Positions 47,019-57,480 of a stretch of DNA of 64,000 nt are shown here, piece after piece. The notes below the pieces were generated by a model. It had not been told where the DNA came from. It made no database searches and was given only the letters and a program-made list of their open reading frames with translations. Made by a program: the position numbers and the translations under genes. How positions within the stretch are numbered: the first letter of the stretch is position 1; each line of letters begins with the position of its first letter. Source of the stretch: Oegoconia quadripuncta (taxonomy: Eukaryota; Arthropoda; Insecta; Lepidoptera; Autostichidae); contig OX438744.1 of NCBI GenBank assembly GCA_949316235.1, forward strand, positions 4,097,710 to 4,161,709, read 5' to 3'.

Positions 47019-48659
47019 TGTAACGTATTATTGGCGTTACATGGTGTTTCATACTAAACTTGGCTGTTTGATTAATAATTTAGCAGTTTTCGCTACGTTC
47101 TTCGATAATTCAGTGGGCTGCATTAGTTTGAGTTCCTTTGCCGTGCGTGCTCCACGCCAAATTAAAGAAAAAAAAAATAGTTCAATCATTCCATCCCATT
47201 CCAGTGGACAGACACTTTCCTACTCGGAGGGCTGGCGGCGACATGTCAGTTCCTCTAGAAACTTTAATTTTTTCATAATTTTTTTTTCTTAAAAAGCGGA
47301 AATCACCCCGCTTAGTGTGAAAGAATGTTGGACTTGTGCCGCTACCCTATTTTGACGATGAAATTAGGACGCCGTGAGGAGATCCTTTTGGATTAGAACC
47401 GGTCGTCGGCATGGTATGTATTTTTTTCGTTTGCTGAATTTGACTCCACACCCGTACATTTCCTTAGGGTTGAGAGTAATTTGTTTGTCCGTTCGTTACA
47501 GATTAGCGGAAATTAAATATATAAAAGAAACCAGCCTGATCTGGGTAAGTGTTATGTTGATGTCACACATTTCGCATTCTTGATAACCTGAATTTGACCG
47601 TGAATTAACCATGAGTCTTTTCATTGTTTCAGTTTCTTTCTTTTTCTCTTTTTCTCTTTTAATTTATAAACCATATTTACCTCTCGGTAAAGGAAAAAGC
47701 CCCTTACCATGATTCCCATTTCATTTAAAATCTTTATTTGAACAACTCCCCGCCTTCTGGAGAGGAGACCTCGTATGCGATTCCATCCCGGAAGAGTCAC
47801 CGCGGGATTGCGAGGACGTTAATTAGAGAACTTTAAGTATTTATTAAGATAATGTTAAGTAATAACACCTAGTGCGTTTAGAACTTGGCATTCTCTCAGA
47901 TTCTTTCAAATTCAAGTAATTCTTTCTAATTCTTTTCATTCTTTCGAGTAATTCTTTAAAGGCATTCTTTAATAAATTCATTCTTTCATAGATTATATCT
48001 AGTTAAGTTAATATAAATTATAGTTACAGGATTTGATGTAATTATTGGATAAAATTTCAACTCTTGAGTAGCCTTGTACTCATATAATTTACTGGTTTAT
48101 TTCTAAGAAATTTCTTGTAAGCCTAAATTTATAACTTTAGTCTCCGTACTTGGAATCGAGAGATACATTAAAATGTGAAAACTTTAATTTAAATTTTATT
48201 TGGTCTATTAACCCTTTTATATTTGTTATACTAGCTTATGTCTAGTGGGCTAATATTGCCCAGGCGCCCGAATATGTAGGTATTAATTATACTTAGTTGT
48301 TTTGTCCCTTTTTTTTTTACATTATTGATTCAGACACCCGAGTCTGGACCGATATTGGCCCCTTTGTAACGGTTAAAGTAATTTAAATTTTGTAGTCCAT
48401 TAACACCCAAATCCCATTAATTCCCGGTGCAAATTATTTAAATAATCTACATTTTGGTACTTTTGCCAATATTGTAAAATTTTCTTTTGGGAGGTTACAA
48501 AATTTGTAACCTAGCAAAAAAATTAGTGTACCTTCTACAAATGAAGTTTAATAATAAAATTTGTAATTTTTATTGTTACTAATTGGCGCTCTTATATTGA
48601 AAACTTTTACTTAAATTTAATTAAATTTAATTAATTGTAACAATTAAATAATCGTTACA
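47019..48659 (+). repeat. 5' LTR (1641 bp)
   Basis: Contains a polymorphic tail near 48610-48650 that differs from the 3' LTR. Elsewhere the two look identical by eye. It carries two short frames (83 and 69 codons) that recur identically in the other LTR and are not taken as genes. Confidence 0.93.
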
Positions 48660-49004
48660 ATTGACGCTCTCACTCAGGGACTTGAAACGTTAACCTGACT
48701 TGGATGTTATATTAATTAATTGTGTTATTCGAATTTTACACAGGGTGTTGTGAAATTTAAATATATTTGTATTTTGAATGCCAAGTTCTTTTGTCATACT
48801 TCAATACTGAATTGTGATTATACCTGTTGTTTACACGGACGTAATACTGCTATACTGCACTATATTATTTTTGTACACATTTCTAGGTACTGTACTGTGT
48901 ATTTTTTACTTAGGATGTTTGTTTTTTGTAAATTGAATGCCAATTTCAAATATTTCTATTTAACTTAGAATATTTTAATATTTTTATTTAACTTTTACTT
49001 TGAA
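48660..49004 (+). other. Retrotransposon leader
   Basis: Untranslated stretch between the 5' LTR and gag. The primer-binding site should begin at about 48661 (TTGACGCTCTCACTC); I cannot name the tRNA. No frame of note. Confidence 0.5.
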
Positions 49005-49973
49005 GTGGATACTTACGTTGTCATAATAATGGAGGGCCAACTTGCCATTAAAAATATTGAAACTCAAACTGAGGATATTGAAAGCCCAGATAACTTAGTA
49101 CCTAAAATCGATAAACCCAATATGTCTAAAGCTACGGAACATGATGCTCCCTGCGATAGGAATGCTCTTTCTAGTGACCTTCTTGATTTGTCGGAACAGG
49201 TTCCTTTGACTTTCGATAGAAACTTTCATAGTTCGGATATTCACTGCAAACCTGCTCATTCTTGTAGAAAATCAGATCTTTATAACTTTAAAAATAAATT
49301 TAATGGTAAATCGTGTGTCAGAGAATTTTTGCTGCGTTTGGAAGAATACTGCTTGGCTCGTGGTATACAGGATGATCATATTTTGTTGTCTTTTTCTGAA
49401 GTCGTTACAGATACAGCTCTTAAATGGTTTCGATCCATTCGTAATACAGTTAGGACATGGAAATGCCTCAGAATTGAATTACTTAAACGTTTTGATAAAT
49501 TAAATTTCGACTATCAATTGGAACATGATTTGCGTATTAGAAAACAAAAAACTAATGAAACTTTGTCAGATTTTATAATTGAAATTGTAGATATGTCTCA
49601 TAGACTTACTTATCCTTTGTCGGAAGCTACACTTTTGGAAATAATAAAGCACAATATGCTACCCCAGTTTTCCATTCTTTTGGTTGGACGTACAATTAAT
49701 AATATTGATAATTTAGTGACTCTTTCAAAACAAATTGAAGAATACCTTAATATGCCGTCTACCAAGACGCCTTCAACAGATAAAAAAGTTAAAAATATTC
49801 ACGCTGTTGATACTGTTTTAAAATGTTTGAAGTGTAAAGAACCTGGACACACTTATAAATCTTGTAAGAAAATTCCTGGTCCTGCTTGCTTTAAATGTGG
49901 TAAAATTGGTGTTCTCACTAAATCGTGTGAAACTTGCAATGAATCTAATTGTCAGGCTCCAAAAAACTTGTGA
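49005..49973 (+). CDS. gag: Gag-like protein of the gypsy element (322 residues)
   Basis: A retrotransposon Gag core (VREFLLRLEEYCLARG, ALKWFRSIRNTVRTW, LRIRKQKTNETLSDFI) occupies about residues 100-245. Residues 274-287 form a CCHC zinc knuckle (CLKCKEPGHTYKSC). A second knuckle at 295-308 has valine where the histidine is expected. It overlaps pol by 25 nt; pol is in the -1 frame. A second in-frame ATG lies at 49029, so the exact start is open. Confidence 0.88.
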   Translation: MDTYVVIIMEGQLAIKNIETQTEDIESPDNLVPKIDKPNMSKATEHDAPCDRNALSSDLLDLSEQVPLTFDRNFHSSDIHCKPAHSCRKSDLYNFKNKFNGKSCVREFLLRLEEYCLARGIQDDHILLSFSEVVTDTALKWFRSIRNTVRTWKCLRIELLKRFDKLNFDYQLEHDLRIRKQKTNETLSDFIIEIVDMSHRLTYPLSEATLLEIIKHNMLPQFSILLVGRTINNIDNLVTLSKQIEEYLNMPSTKTPSTDKKVKNIHAVDTVLKCLKCKEPGHTYKSCKKIPGPACFKCGKIGVLTKSCETCNESNCQAPKNL

Positions 49974-52900
49974 AGTCCTGTCAGTCACAACTTCTCGAAG
50001 AAGAACATTGTGAGCTGACATTAGTCGATAGTTCGCGACCTAATCCGTTGGTTCAACGTAAAGAGTTTGACGATTGGTGTCAATATTTAAAAGTATTTTT
50101 TCAAATTAACAAACTAGCTCCTGTTTTGTTTACTAAGAACCATGACGTTCGACCATTTTTGAAATTCGATGTTTGCGGTATAGCTTTTACTGGTTTACTA
50201 GATACTGGTGCAAATAAAAGTGTACTTGGTTCACAAAGTCATTTAAGATTCTTAAATTTGGGATTTAAACTTAAAGATTGTTATCACAAGGCTCGTACTG
50301 CTGATGGTAATGCTCAAAATGTTATTGGTACTATTGATATTCCTATAACTTGCGACAACTCCACTCGTATGGTAGAATTTATGGTCGTTCCTTCTCTGTC
50401 TCCCGATATAATACTGGGATTCGATTTTTGTGTAACTTTTGATTTGACAAAAGATTTATTTAAAAGCTTAACTTTTGAAAACAACAACGGTGTTTCAAAT
50501 TCAATTGAAATTAATTCGGTAACTTCTGTTGCTCAACTTTCTTCCTCTGAGAATAAAGAATTAGAAGAAGTAGTTAAACTTTTTGAAGATATATCATATG
50601 AAAAGAAAGGCTTGGGTTTAACTCACCTTACTCAACATAGGATTTTCACGAAAGGTGAACCTATTAAACAACGTTACTGGCGTATTAGTCCGGCTAAACA
50701 AAAAGAACTCTATGATGAAGTTGAGGTTTTACTAAAAGAGGGAATTATACAACCTTCTAAATCTCCTTGGTGCTCTCCAGTTTTGGCTGTCGAGAAAAAA
50801 GATGGCGGAACTAGACTTTGCTTAGATTCTCGGAAACTTAATTCTGTCACAATTAAAGATTCATACCCTTTACCTTACACATCACAAATATTGGATAATT
50901 TGCGAGGTGCTAAGTATATAACGGCTATAGATTTGTCTAAAGCTTTTCTTCAAATTAGCTTAGAGGAAACGTCTAGGGAAAAAACTGCGTTTGTAATCCC
51001 CGGTAAAGGACTCTTCGAGTTTGTTCGGATGCCATTTGGTTTGACAAATGCTCCAGCAGAACTTCAACGTCTTGCGGATAAATTGTTTGGACCCGAATTC
51101 GATTCTAACGTGTTTATTTATTTGGATGATTTGCTGGCCATTTCAAGCTCATTTACTGATCATATTGCGTTGCTACATAAAATTTATAAACGTTTGAAAG
51201 ATGCTGGACTTACTGTAAATCTTAAAAAGTGTGAATTTTGTAAAGATAGATTGCGATATTTGGGTTATGTTATTGATGGTAATGGTTTACATACTGACTC
51301 GTCTAAACTAACAGTTATAGAAAATTTTCCTCGCCCTACTACAGTTAAACAAGTTCGTAGTTTTCTTGGTATGTGTTCTTATTATCGTCGTTTTATTGAT
51401 AAATTTGCTGATGTTGCTCAACCTTTAACGAATTTAACTAAAGGACCTAGAAATTCTAAACGATTTGTGATTTGGAATAGCGAAGCTGAAAATTCATTTT
51501 GTAAATTGAAACAATCTTTATTGACTTCTCCTGTATTAATTTGTCCCAATTTTGAAAAACCCTTTTTTCTTCATTGTGATGCTAGTAGTTTTGCAATCGG
51601 AAGTGTTTTATGTCAGGAAGACGACGACGGTCTCCAACATCCTATTTCTTTCTACTCTCGAACCTTTAGTAAGTGTGAAATTAATTATAGTACTACTGAA
51701 AAAGAACTTTTAGCTATTTTAGATTCGATTGAACATTTTCGACCTTATGTCGAAGGTATGAAGTTTACAGTAATAACAGACCATGCTAGTTTAAAATGGT
51801 TACTTGCTTTAAAGAATCCTAGTGGTCGATTAGCTCGTTGGGCTGCTCGTATTTCACAGTTTACTTTCGATATTGTACATAAAAAAGGTAGTTTGCATGT
51901 TGTTCCAGATGCATTGTCACGTATTGAAATTAATGCTTTAAATATTCCTTCTTCTGATATTGTGCAACCTGATGATGAAATTCACGACCCTTGGTATAAA
52001 CGTATATTCGTAAGTTGTCAAAAGTCGCCTCTCAGATATAAAAATTATAGAGTTGAAAATGATGTTTTGTATAGATTCTGCAAACCTAAATTTGATTTGC
52101 AAAGTAGTTTATCTTGGAAAATAGTAATTCCGAAAGAAAATGTTTTAGATACAATTAGAGAGTATCACGATAATATAAACTCAGGACATTTAGGTGTATC
52201 AAAAACTCTGAATAAATTAAGATTTCATTATTACTGGCGCTCTATGCATAAAGATGTTCAAGATTATGTCTCTAAATGTGAGATTTGCAAAGCTTATAAA
52301 CATTCAAACTTGCCTCCATTTGGTATTATGTCTAATCCTAAATCTGTTAGTCGTCCGATGGTTATGCTATCCATTGATTTAATTGGTCCTCTCCCAAAAA
52401 CCTATTCGGGACATCGCTTCATACTGTCTATCGTAGATGTATTTTCTAAGTATTGTTGGATACACCCTTTGTGTAATGCTACTACCAAATCTATTTGTAA
52501 ATTCCTCGAGAAAGAAATTTTCTTAAAATTCGGCTGTCCTAAAGTTGTTGTTTGTGACAACGGTACTCAATTCACTTCAAGAGTTTTTGTGGAATTTTTG
52601 AAAAATTTTAATATAACCAAAATATTTTATAACACTTTGTATACGCCTCAGAATAATCCTGTGGAGCGTTATAATAAAACGATTGTTACCTGCGTTGCTT
52701 GTTACGTTCGTGATGATCATAGGACTTGGTCAAAATTTTTAGGCCAAGTACAACTTGCTTTGAATAGTAGTATTAACTTAGCTACTGAGTTTACACCTAA
52801 CTTCTTAATGTTTGGTAGGGAGGTTATTGTAGATGCTTCTTTACACCGTTTTAGTAACTCATTGGATAATTTAAATGACGTAGAACTAGAAGATCGCCCT

Positions 52901-53212
52901 TCTTATGCTCTATCGTTGAATTCTTTGGGGATTATCTTTGAAAAAGTGGGGGGAACATTGTTAAAAGCTTATAAGCGTAATGCTTCCTATTATAATAAGG
53001 GTAGGAAAGTCATTTCTTATGGGTTAGATGACATAGTTTGGAGACGAAATTTTGTGCAATCTAATGCGATGCAATACTTTTCGGCTAAGCTTGCTCCTAA
53101 GTTTGTAAAATCAAAAATTATCAAAAAGATTTCTAATAATGTTTATGTCTTGAAAGACTTGAACAGGGGTTCAGTGGGGACTTATCATGTAAAAGATATT
53201 ATTAAAATTTAA
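49949..53212 (+). CDS. pol: Pol polyprotein of the gypsy element (1087 residues)
   Basis: Aspartic protease DTGA at 85-88; reverse transcriptase about 260-440 with YLDD at 391-394; RNase H with D543, E585 and D611; integrase zinc site H740, H747, C777, C780; catalytic D810, D870, E906 (35 residues between the last two, DD35E). No chromodomain is evident and the frame ends YHVKDIIKI. Expression probably needs a -1 frameshift from gag, since the first pol ATG lies inside the overlap. All key residues are present and no frame break is seen. Confidence 0.95.
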   Translation: MSGSKKLVKSCQSQLLEEEHCELTLVDSSRPNPLVQRKEFDDWCQYLKVFFQINKLAPVLFTKNHDVRPFLKFDVCGIAFTGLLDTGANKSVLGSQSHLRFLNLGFKLKDCYHKARTADGNAQNVIGTIDIPITCDNSTRMVEFMVVPSLSPDIILGFDFCVTFDLTKDLFKSLTFENNNGVSNSIEINSVTSVAQLSSSENKELEEVVKLFEDISYEKKGLGLTHLTQHRIFTKGEPIKQRYWRISPAKQKELYDEVEVLLKEGIIQPSKSPWCSPVLAVEKKDGGTRLCLDSRKLNSVTIKDSYPLPYTSQILDNLRGAKYITAIDLSKAFLQISLEETSREKTAFVIPGKGLFEFVRMPFGLTNAPAELQRLADKLFGPEFDSNVFIYLDDLLAISSSFTDHIALLHKIYKRLKDAGLTVNLKKCEFCKDRLRYLGYVIDGNGLHTDSSKLTVIENFPRPTTVKQVRSFLGMCSYYRRFIDKFADVAQPLTNLTKGPRNSKRFVIWNSEAENSFCKLKQSLLTSPVLICPNFEKPFFLHCDASSFAIGSVLCQEDDDGLQHPISFYSRTFSKCEINYSTTEKELLAILDSIEHFRPYVEGMKFTVITDHASLKWLLALKNPSGRLARWAARISQFTFDIVHKKGSLHVVPDALSRIEINALNIPSSDIVQPDDEIHDPWYKRIFVSCQKSPLRYKNYRVENDVLYRFCKPKFDLQSSLSWKIVIPKENVLDTIREYHDNINSGHLGVSKTLNKLRFHYYWRSMHKDVQDYVSKCEICKAYKHSNLPPFGIMSNPKSVSRPMVMLSIDLIGPLPKTYSGHRFILSIVDVFSKYCWIHPLCNATTKSICKFLEKEIFLKFGCPKVVVCDNGTQFTSRVFVEFLKNFNITKIFYNTLYTPQNNPVERYNKTIVTCVACYVRDDHRTWSKFLGQVQLALNSSINLATEFTPNFLMFGREVIVDASLHRFSNSLDNLNDVELEDRPSYALSLNSLGIIFEKVGGTLLKAYKRNASYYNKGRKVISYGLDDIVWRRNFVQSNAMQYFSAKLAPKFVKSKIIKKISNNVYVLKDLNRGSVGTYHVKDIIKI

Positions 53213-54596
53213 CACTTTTATTAAAGGGATTTTTGCTTAGTATGTTCTTAGATTTGGAGTAACACCCCTTTTGTTTGTGTGAAAGTATGATGATGTATGG
53301 AAGAGTTTGGGGCTTAATGAAAGAGAAGAGTATGAAAGATTATCCAATTTCTATTTACAATACATTTAAAGTTGAACTTAGGACATTTTGGTTCTTATAT
53401 TTTGGAAATTCCATTGTTATGGGCTAACTCATAAGATCTAATTAGTTTTAGCACAAGATTCTTAATCTTTTCTATAGTATAAGGTCTTGTATTTTAGATA
53501 TCTTTATGTACTTCTTGTACTATGTTTTGTTCTTGTTGCTATCTACGTCATTGTAGTAGTACACAATTTTATGGTATTAGGTACTGTGTTACATATAGTG
53601 TCTGTTGTGTGATACACTTGTGTAAGTCTGTTTTGTCTGTAGGCTAGATTTGTTTCTCGGATGTGACCTACCGGATTTGACTTTTGTTAGCTAACGTTTT
53701 CTCTTTTTGGACGTATAGTGAAACTTTTGTTTCCACATATGTATTGGAACCTTTGTGTCCATACAGTATATCCTCTGGAGTTCTCTTGGATGAGCTTTAT
53801 TTTTGATACTCCTGTTCTGTGTTCGGAAAATCGGTGGAGTGGAGCCGGTCTCAGACAGCGAGCACCTAGTTGGAAATTCACATGGAGTTGAATTCTTCCA
53901 CTTGTTATTCCCCTGGATTGTGTTCGGAAAGCCGGTAGTGATGAGCCGACCACATATCCAGTTGGATTTTGTTTTTGAATAGATTCTCGTATGTAGAATT
54001 CTATCAATCTTATTACGCTACGTGTTCGAAAAGTTGATGGTGTAGTGTCGACCACGTTAGTCGTAACCTTTTATTGTTTTAGTTTGGTGTTCTTGAAATC
54101 CATTCTTGGAGTGTTCGTTAGACCCAAAATCTTTAAAAGATTCAATTTGACCACCTCAGAGTCAAAGCTTTAAATGCTTTAACTTTAAGTTTGTAAGCTT
54201 CTTGCTTTGCACTTCGTTGTTTCGAGTTATCAAATGATATTGCTCTAACTCCGAACTTTCTTCTATTAAACATTTGATAGTTTTCACTTTATTTAGATTT
54301 GCTTCCAGATTTGGATCACGATCGTTGTGATAGTGTTATTAGTGAGTTGAGTCGAGTTCAGAAACTTATTTAATCTGAATCTCCTACTTTAACTTTAAAC
54401 TTTACATGGTTTCAACTTAATGTCTTGGACTCATTGTTTTTTTTTGTAAATCTTTTGCTTTTGGATTCTACATTCTGTTTTTGTCCTTTTGCTGTTATCT
54501 TTCGATTCTATGTTTTCTCTTTGTGGTTTTGTGATACGTTTTGGAAGAAAGAGCTTCACTCTTTTTTTATTTTTTTTTGTTTAACCAGGGATGAAA
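53213..54596 (+). other. Retrotransposon 3' untranslated region
   Basis: 1.38 kb without a coding frame on the element's strand. T-rich. A 122-codon frame on the opposite strand (53687-54055) has no recognisable motif. Confidence 0.6.
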
Positions 54597-56242
54597 TGTA
54601 ACGTATTATTGGCGTTACATGGTGTTTCATACTAAACTTGGCTGTTTGATTAATAATTTAGCAGTTTTCGCTACGTTCTTCGATAATTCAGTGGGCTGCA
54701 TTAGTTTGAGTTCCTTTGCCGTGCGTGCTCCACGCCAAATTAAAGAAAAAAAAAATAGTTCAATCATTCCATCCCATTCCAGTGGACAGACACTTTCCTA
54801 CTCGGAGGGCTGGCGGCGACATGTCAGTTCCTCTAGAAACTTTAATTTTTTCATAATTTTTTTTTCTTAAAAAGCGGAAATCACCCCGCTTAGTGTGAAA
54901 GAATGTTGGACTTGTGCCGCTACCCTATTTTGACGATGAAATTAGGACGCCGTGAGGAGATCCTTTTGGATTAGAACCGGTCGTCGGCATGGTATGTATT
55001 TTTTTCGTTTGCTGAATTTGACTCCACACCCGTACATTTCCTTAGGGTTGAGAGTAATTTGTTTGTCCGTTCGTTACAGATTAGCGGAAATTAAATATAT
55101 AAAAGAAACCAGCCTGATCTGGGTAAGTGTTATGTTGATGTCACACATTTCGCATTCTTGATAACCTGAATTTGACCGTGAATTAACCATGAGTCTTTTC
55201 ATTGTTTCAGTTTCTTTCTTTTTCTCTTTTTCTCTTTTAATTTATAAACCATATTTACCTCTCGGTAAAGGAAAAAGCCCCTTACCATGATTCCCATTTC
55301 ATTTAAAATCTTTATTTGAACAACTCCCCGCCTTCTGGAGAGGAGACCTCGTATGCGATTCCATCCCGGAAGAGTCACCGCGGGATTGCGAGGACGTTAA
55401 TTAGAGAACTTTAAGTATTTATTAAGATAATGTTAAGTAATAACACCTAGTGCGTTTAGAACTTGGCATTCTCTCAGATTCTTTCAAATTCAAGTAATTC
55501 TTTCTAATTCTTTTCATTCTTTCGAGTAATTCTTTAAAGGCATTCTTTAATAAATTCATTCTTTCATAGATTATATCTAGTTAAGTTAATATAAATTATA
55601 GTTACAGGATTTGATGTAATTATTGGATAAAATTTCAACTCTTGAGTAGCCTTGTACTCATATAATTTACTGGTTTATTTCTAAGAAATTTCTTGTAAGC
55701 CTAAATTTATAACTTTAGTCTCCGTACTTGGAATCGAGAGATACATTAAAATGTGAAAACTTTAATTTAAATTTTATTTGGTCTATTAACCCTTTTATAT
55801 TTGTTATACTAGCTTATGTCTAGTGGGCTAATATTGCCCAGGCGCCCGAATATGTAGGTATTAATTATACTTAGTTGTTTTGTCCCTTTTTTTTTTACAT
55901 TATTGATTCAGACACCCGAGTCTGGACCGATATTGGCCCCTTTGTAACGGTTAAAGTAATTTAAATTTTGTAGTCCATTAACACCCAAATCCCATTAATT
56001 CCCGGTGCAAATTATTTAAATAATCTACATTTTGGTACTTTTGCCAATATTGTAAAATTTTCTTTTGGGAGGTTACAAAATTTGTAACCTAGCAAAAAAA
56101 TTAGTGTACCTTCTACAAATGAAGTTTAATAATAAAATTTGTAATTTTTATTGTTACTAATTGGCGCTCTTATATTGAAAACTTTTACTTAAATTTAATT
56201 AAAAAATAGTAATTAATTGTAAAAAATTAAATAATCGTTACA
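54597..56242 (+). repeat. 3' LTR (1646 bp)
   Basis: Same start and end as the 5' LTR; 5 bp longer because of changes in the AT-rich stretch about 30-60 bp before the end. The purine-rich stretch just before it (ACCAGGGATGAAA) is the likely polypurine tract. Confidence 0.93.
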
Positions 56243-57475
56243 ATGCATGTATTCAATCGGAAATGAAGATATTAAATCAATTGGCAGAAGTAAAAGTGGT
56301 GACTCTCCAACATGGTGGTCTTCATCTGTTTGTAAACGAAATGATTCATCAGTTCGTCTGGATGCTGATACACTTTCATAAATAACTCTGCCACGATATT
56401 CGCCGGGCTCTACACATTTATCACAAGATGAATAACCACCATGCTGTTTCGTACATTTGATGAAAGCTCGTGCCGGAGCGTCACATATAAAACTGTGGAC
56501 TTTTATAGTGTAATGCTCATTGTCGAATAGAAACCCATTCTCAAGTAAGTTTTTCAATTCATTTACAAATTCTTCGAGAAAAACACCTAACGGCAAAGGT
56601 TTACTTGTACCACAAAAAAGAGCAATTGCAAATGGTCTAGCAATAGAATAATTTTTTATTAAACCCAGAATAGGCCACAATTGCGTGTTAGAACTTTTGA
56701 ATAAAGGCAATCCATCAATGTTAAAAGATATTTCGATTTCTTTAGGCTGAGAATAATATGTACCGAATAGTTTGATTTGTTTTTGAATCTCAGAAAGAAG
56801 ACCCAAATAAATCATACTTCCTGTTTCTAAATCTATAGTCTCTAAATGTCTTGGAGTTTTTAATAATGCTCTACTGTCTTTGGGTAAATCCGAAATATGA
56901 GGACATAAAATTTTAAGTAAGCTATCTAATGCATTATGTGGTATATTATGCTCAATTGTTGCCCAACGTCTTAACTGTTCTTTGATACGATGCTTGTCTT
57001 TAGAAAGCTCAGAAAAGTTAGAAAGTGCATGCTCATCATTTTCAAAAAATCTATCATTGTTATAACTTTGAGATCTGCTTTGAAGAAATTGACTTAAAGT
57101 AGATGGTAAGTCATTATTAATATTTGAAGATGAACATGCACAAGAGTTAGAAATGCTATTTTGTGCATTTAATACAGAAAAACTAGAAAATGTATGCCCC
57201 TGATGTGAATCATCGGGGGCATCATTTGCGAAAAAAACACCATGTTGGAATGAGACAGAATCATGGTCATTACTTGGGGATAATGATCTACTTTGAAGAA
57301 GTAAATGATTAGAATCTGATGAAGTAGATGGTAAGTTACGTAAAGATGAACCTGTATGTGTGTTAGAAATGCTATTTTGCATATCCAATATAAAACTTAT
57401 TTCAGTTTCTTTTGCTCTTCTCATTAACTGCCGTTTACTAATTATAGACTTTTTCTTATATTTTATCTTCTCCAT
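56243..57475 (-). pseudogene. EnSpm transposase, N-terminal part (disrupted)
   Basis: The ATG at 57475 opens a frame of 411 native codons (reading on into the LTR to 56213). Residues 1-160 are Ser/Asn-rich and contain two imperfect copies of a segment (QNSISN..LPST..LQSRS). From about 165 it is TNP2/Transposase_21-like: FNIDGLPLF (D254), FICDAPARAF (D332) and a CDKC zinc-binding pair (C351, C354). The piece ends at FPIEYMH, where the 4-bp duplication ATGC marks the gypsy insertion. Removing the insert would restore one frame of about 737 codons (inference). Confidence 0.82.
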
Positions 57476-57480
57476 TTTCT

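Larger units (their letters stand above)
47019..56242 (+). mobile_element. Ty3/gypsy LTR retrotransposon, 9.2 kb
   Basis: Two LTRs (47019-48659, 54597-56242) starting TGTAACG and ending CGTTACA, flanked by ATGC on both sides (47015-47018, 56243-56246). Between them are gag and pol in two overlapping frames. The domain order protease, RT, RNase H, integrase is that of Ty3/gypsy. No envelope-like frame is present between pol and the 3' LTR. Both frames are open and the LTRs are nearly identical, so the insertion looks recent. Confidence 0.95.

Noticed and set aside
47041..47292. 83- and 69-codon frames repeated at 47 kb and 54.6 kb
   Set aside because: Identical because they lie in the two LTRs; no protein motif.
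53213..54596. Envelope gene in the gypsy element
   Set aside because: No frame of useful length on the element's strand after pol; the 122-codon frame is antisense and without motifs.
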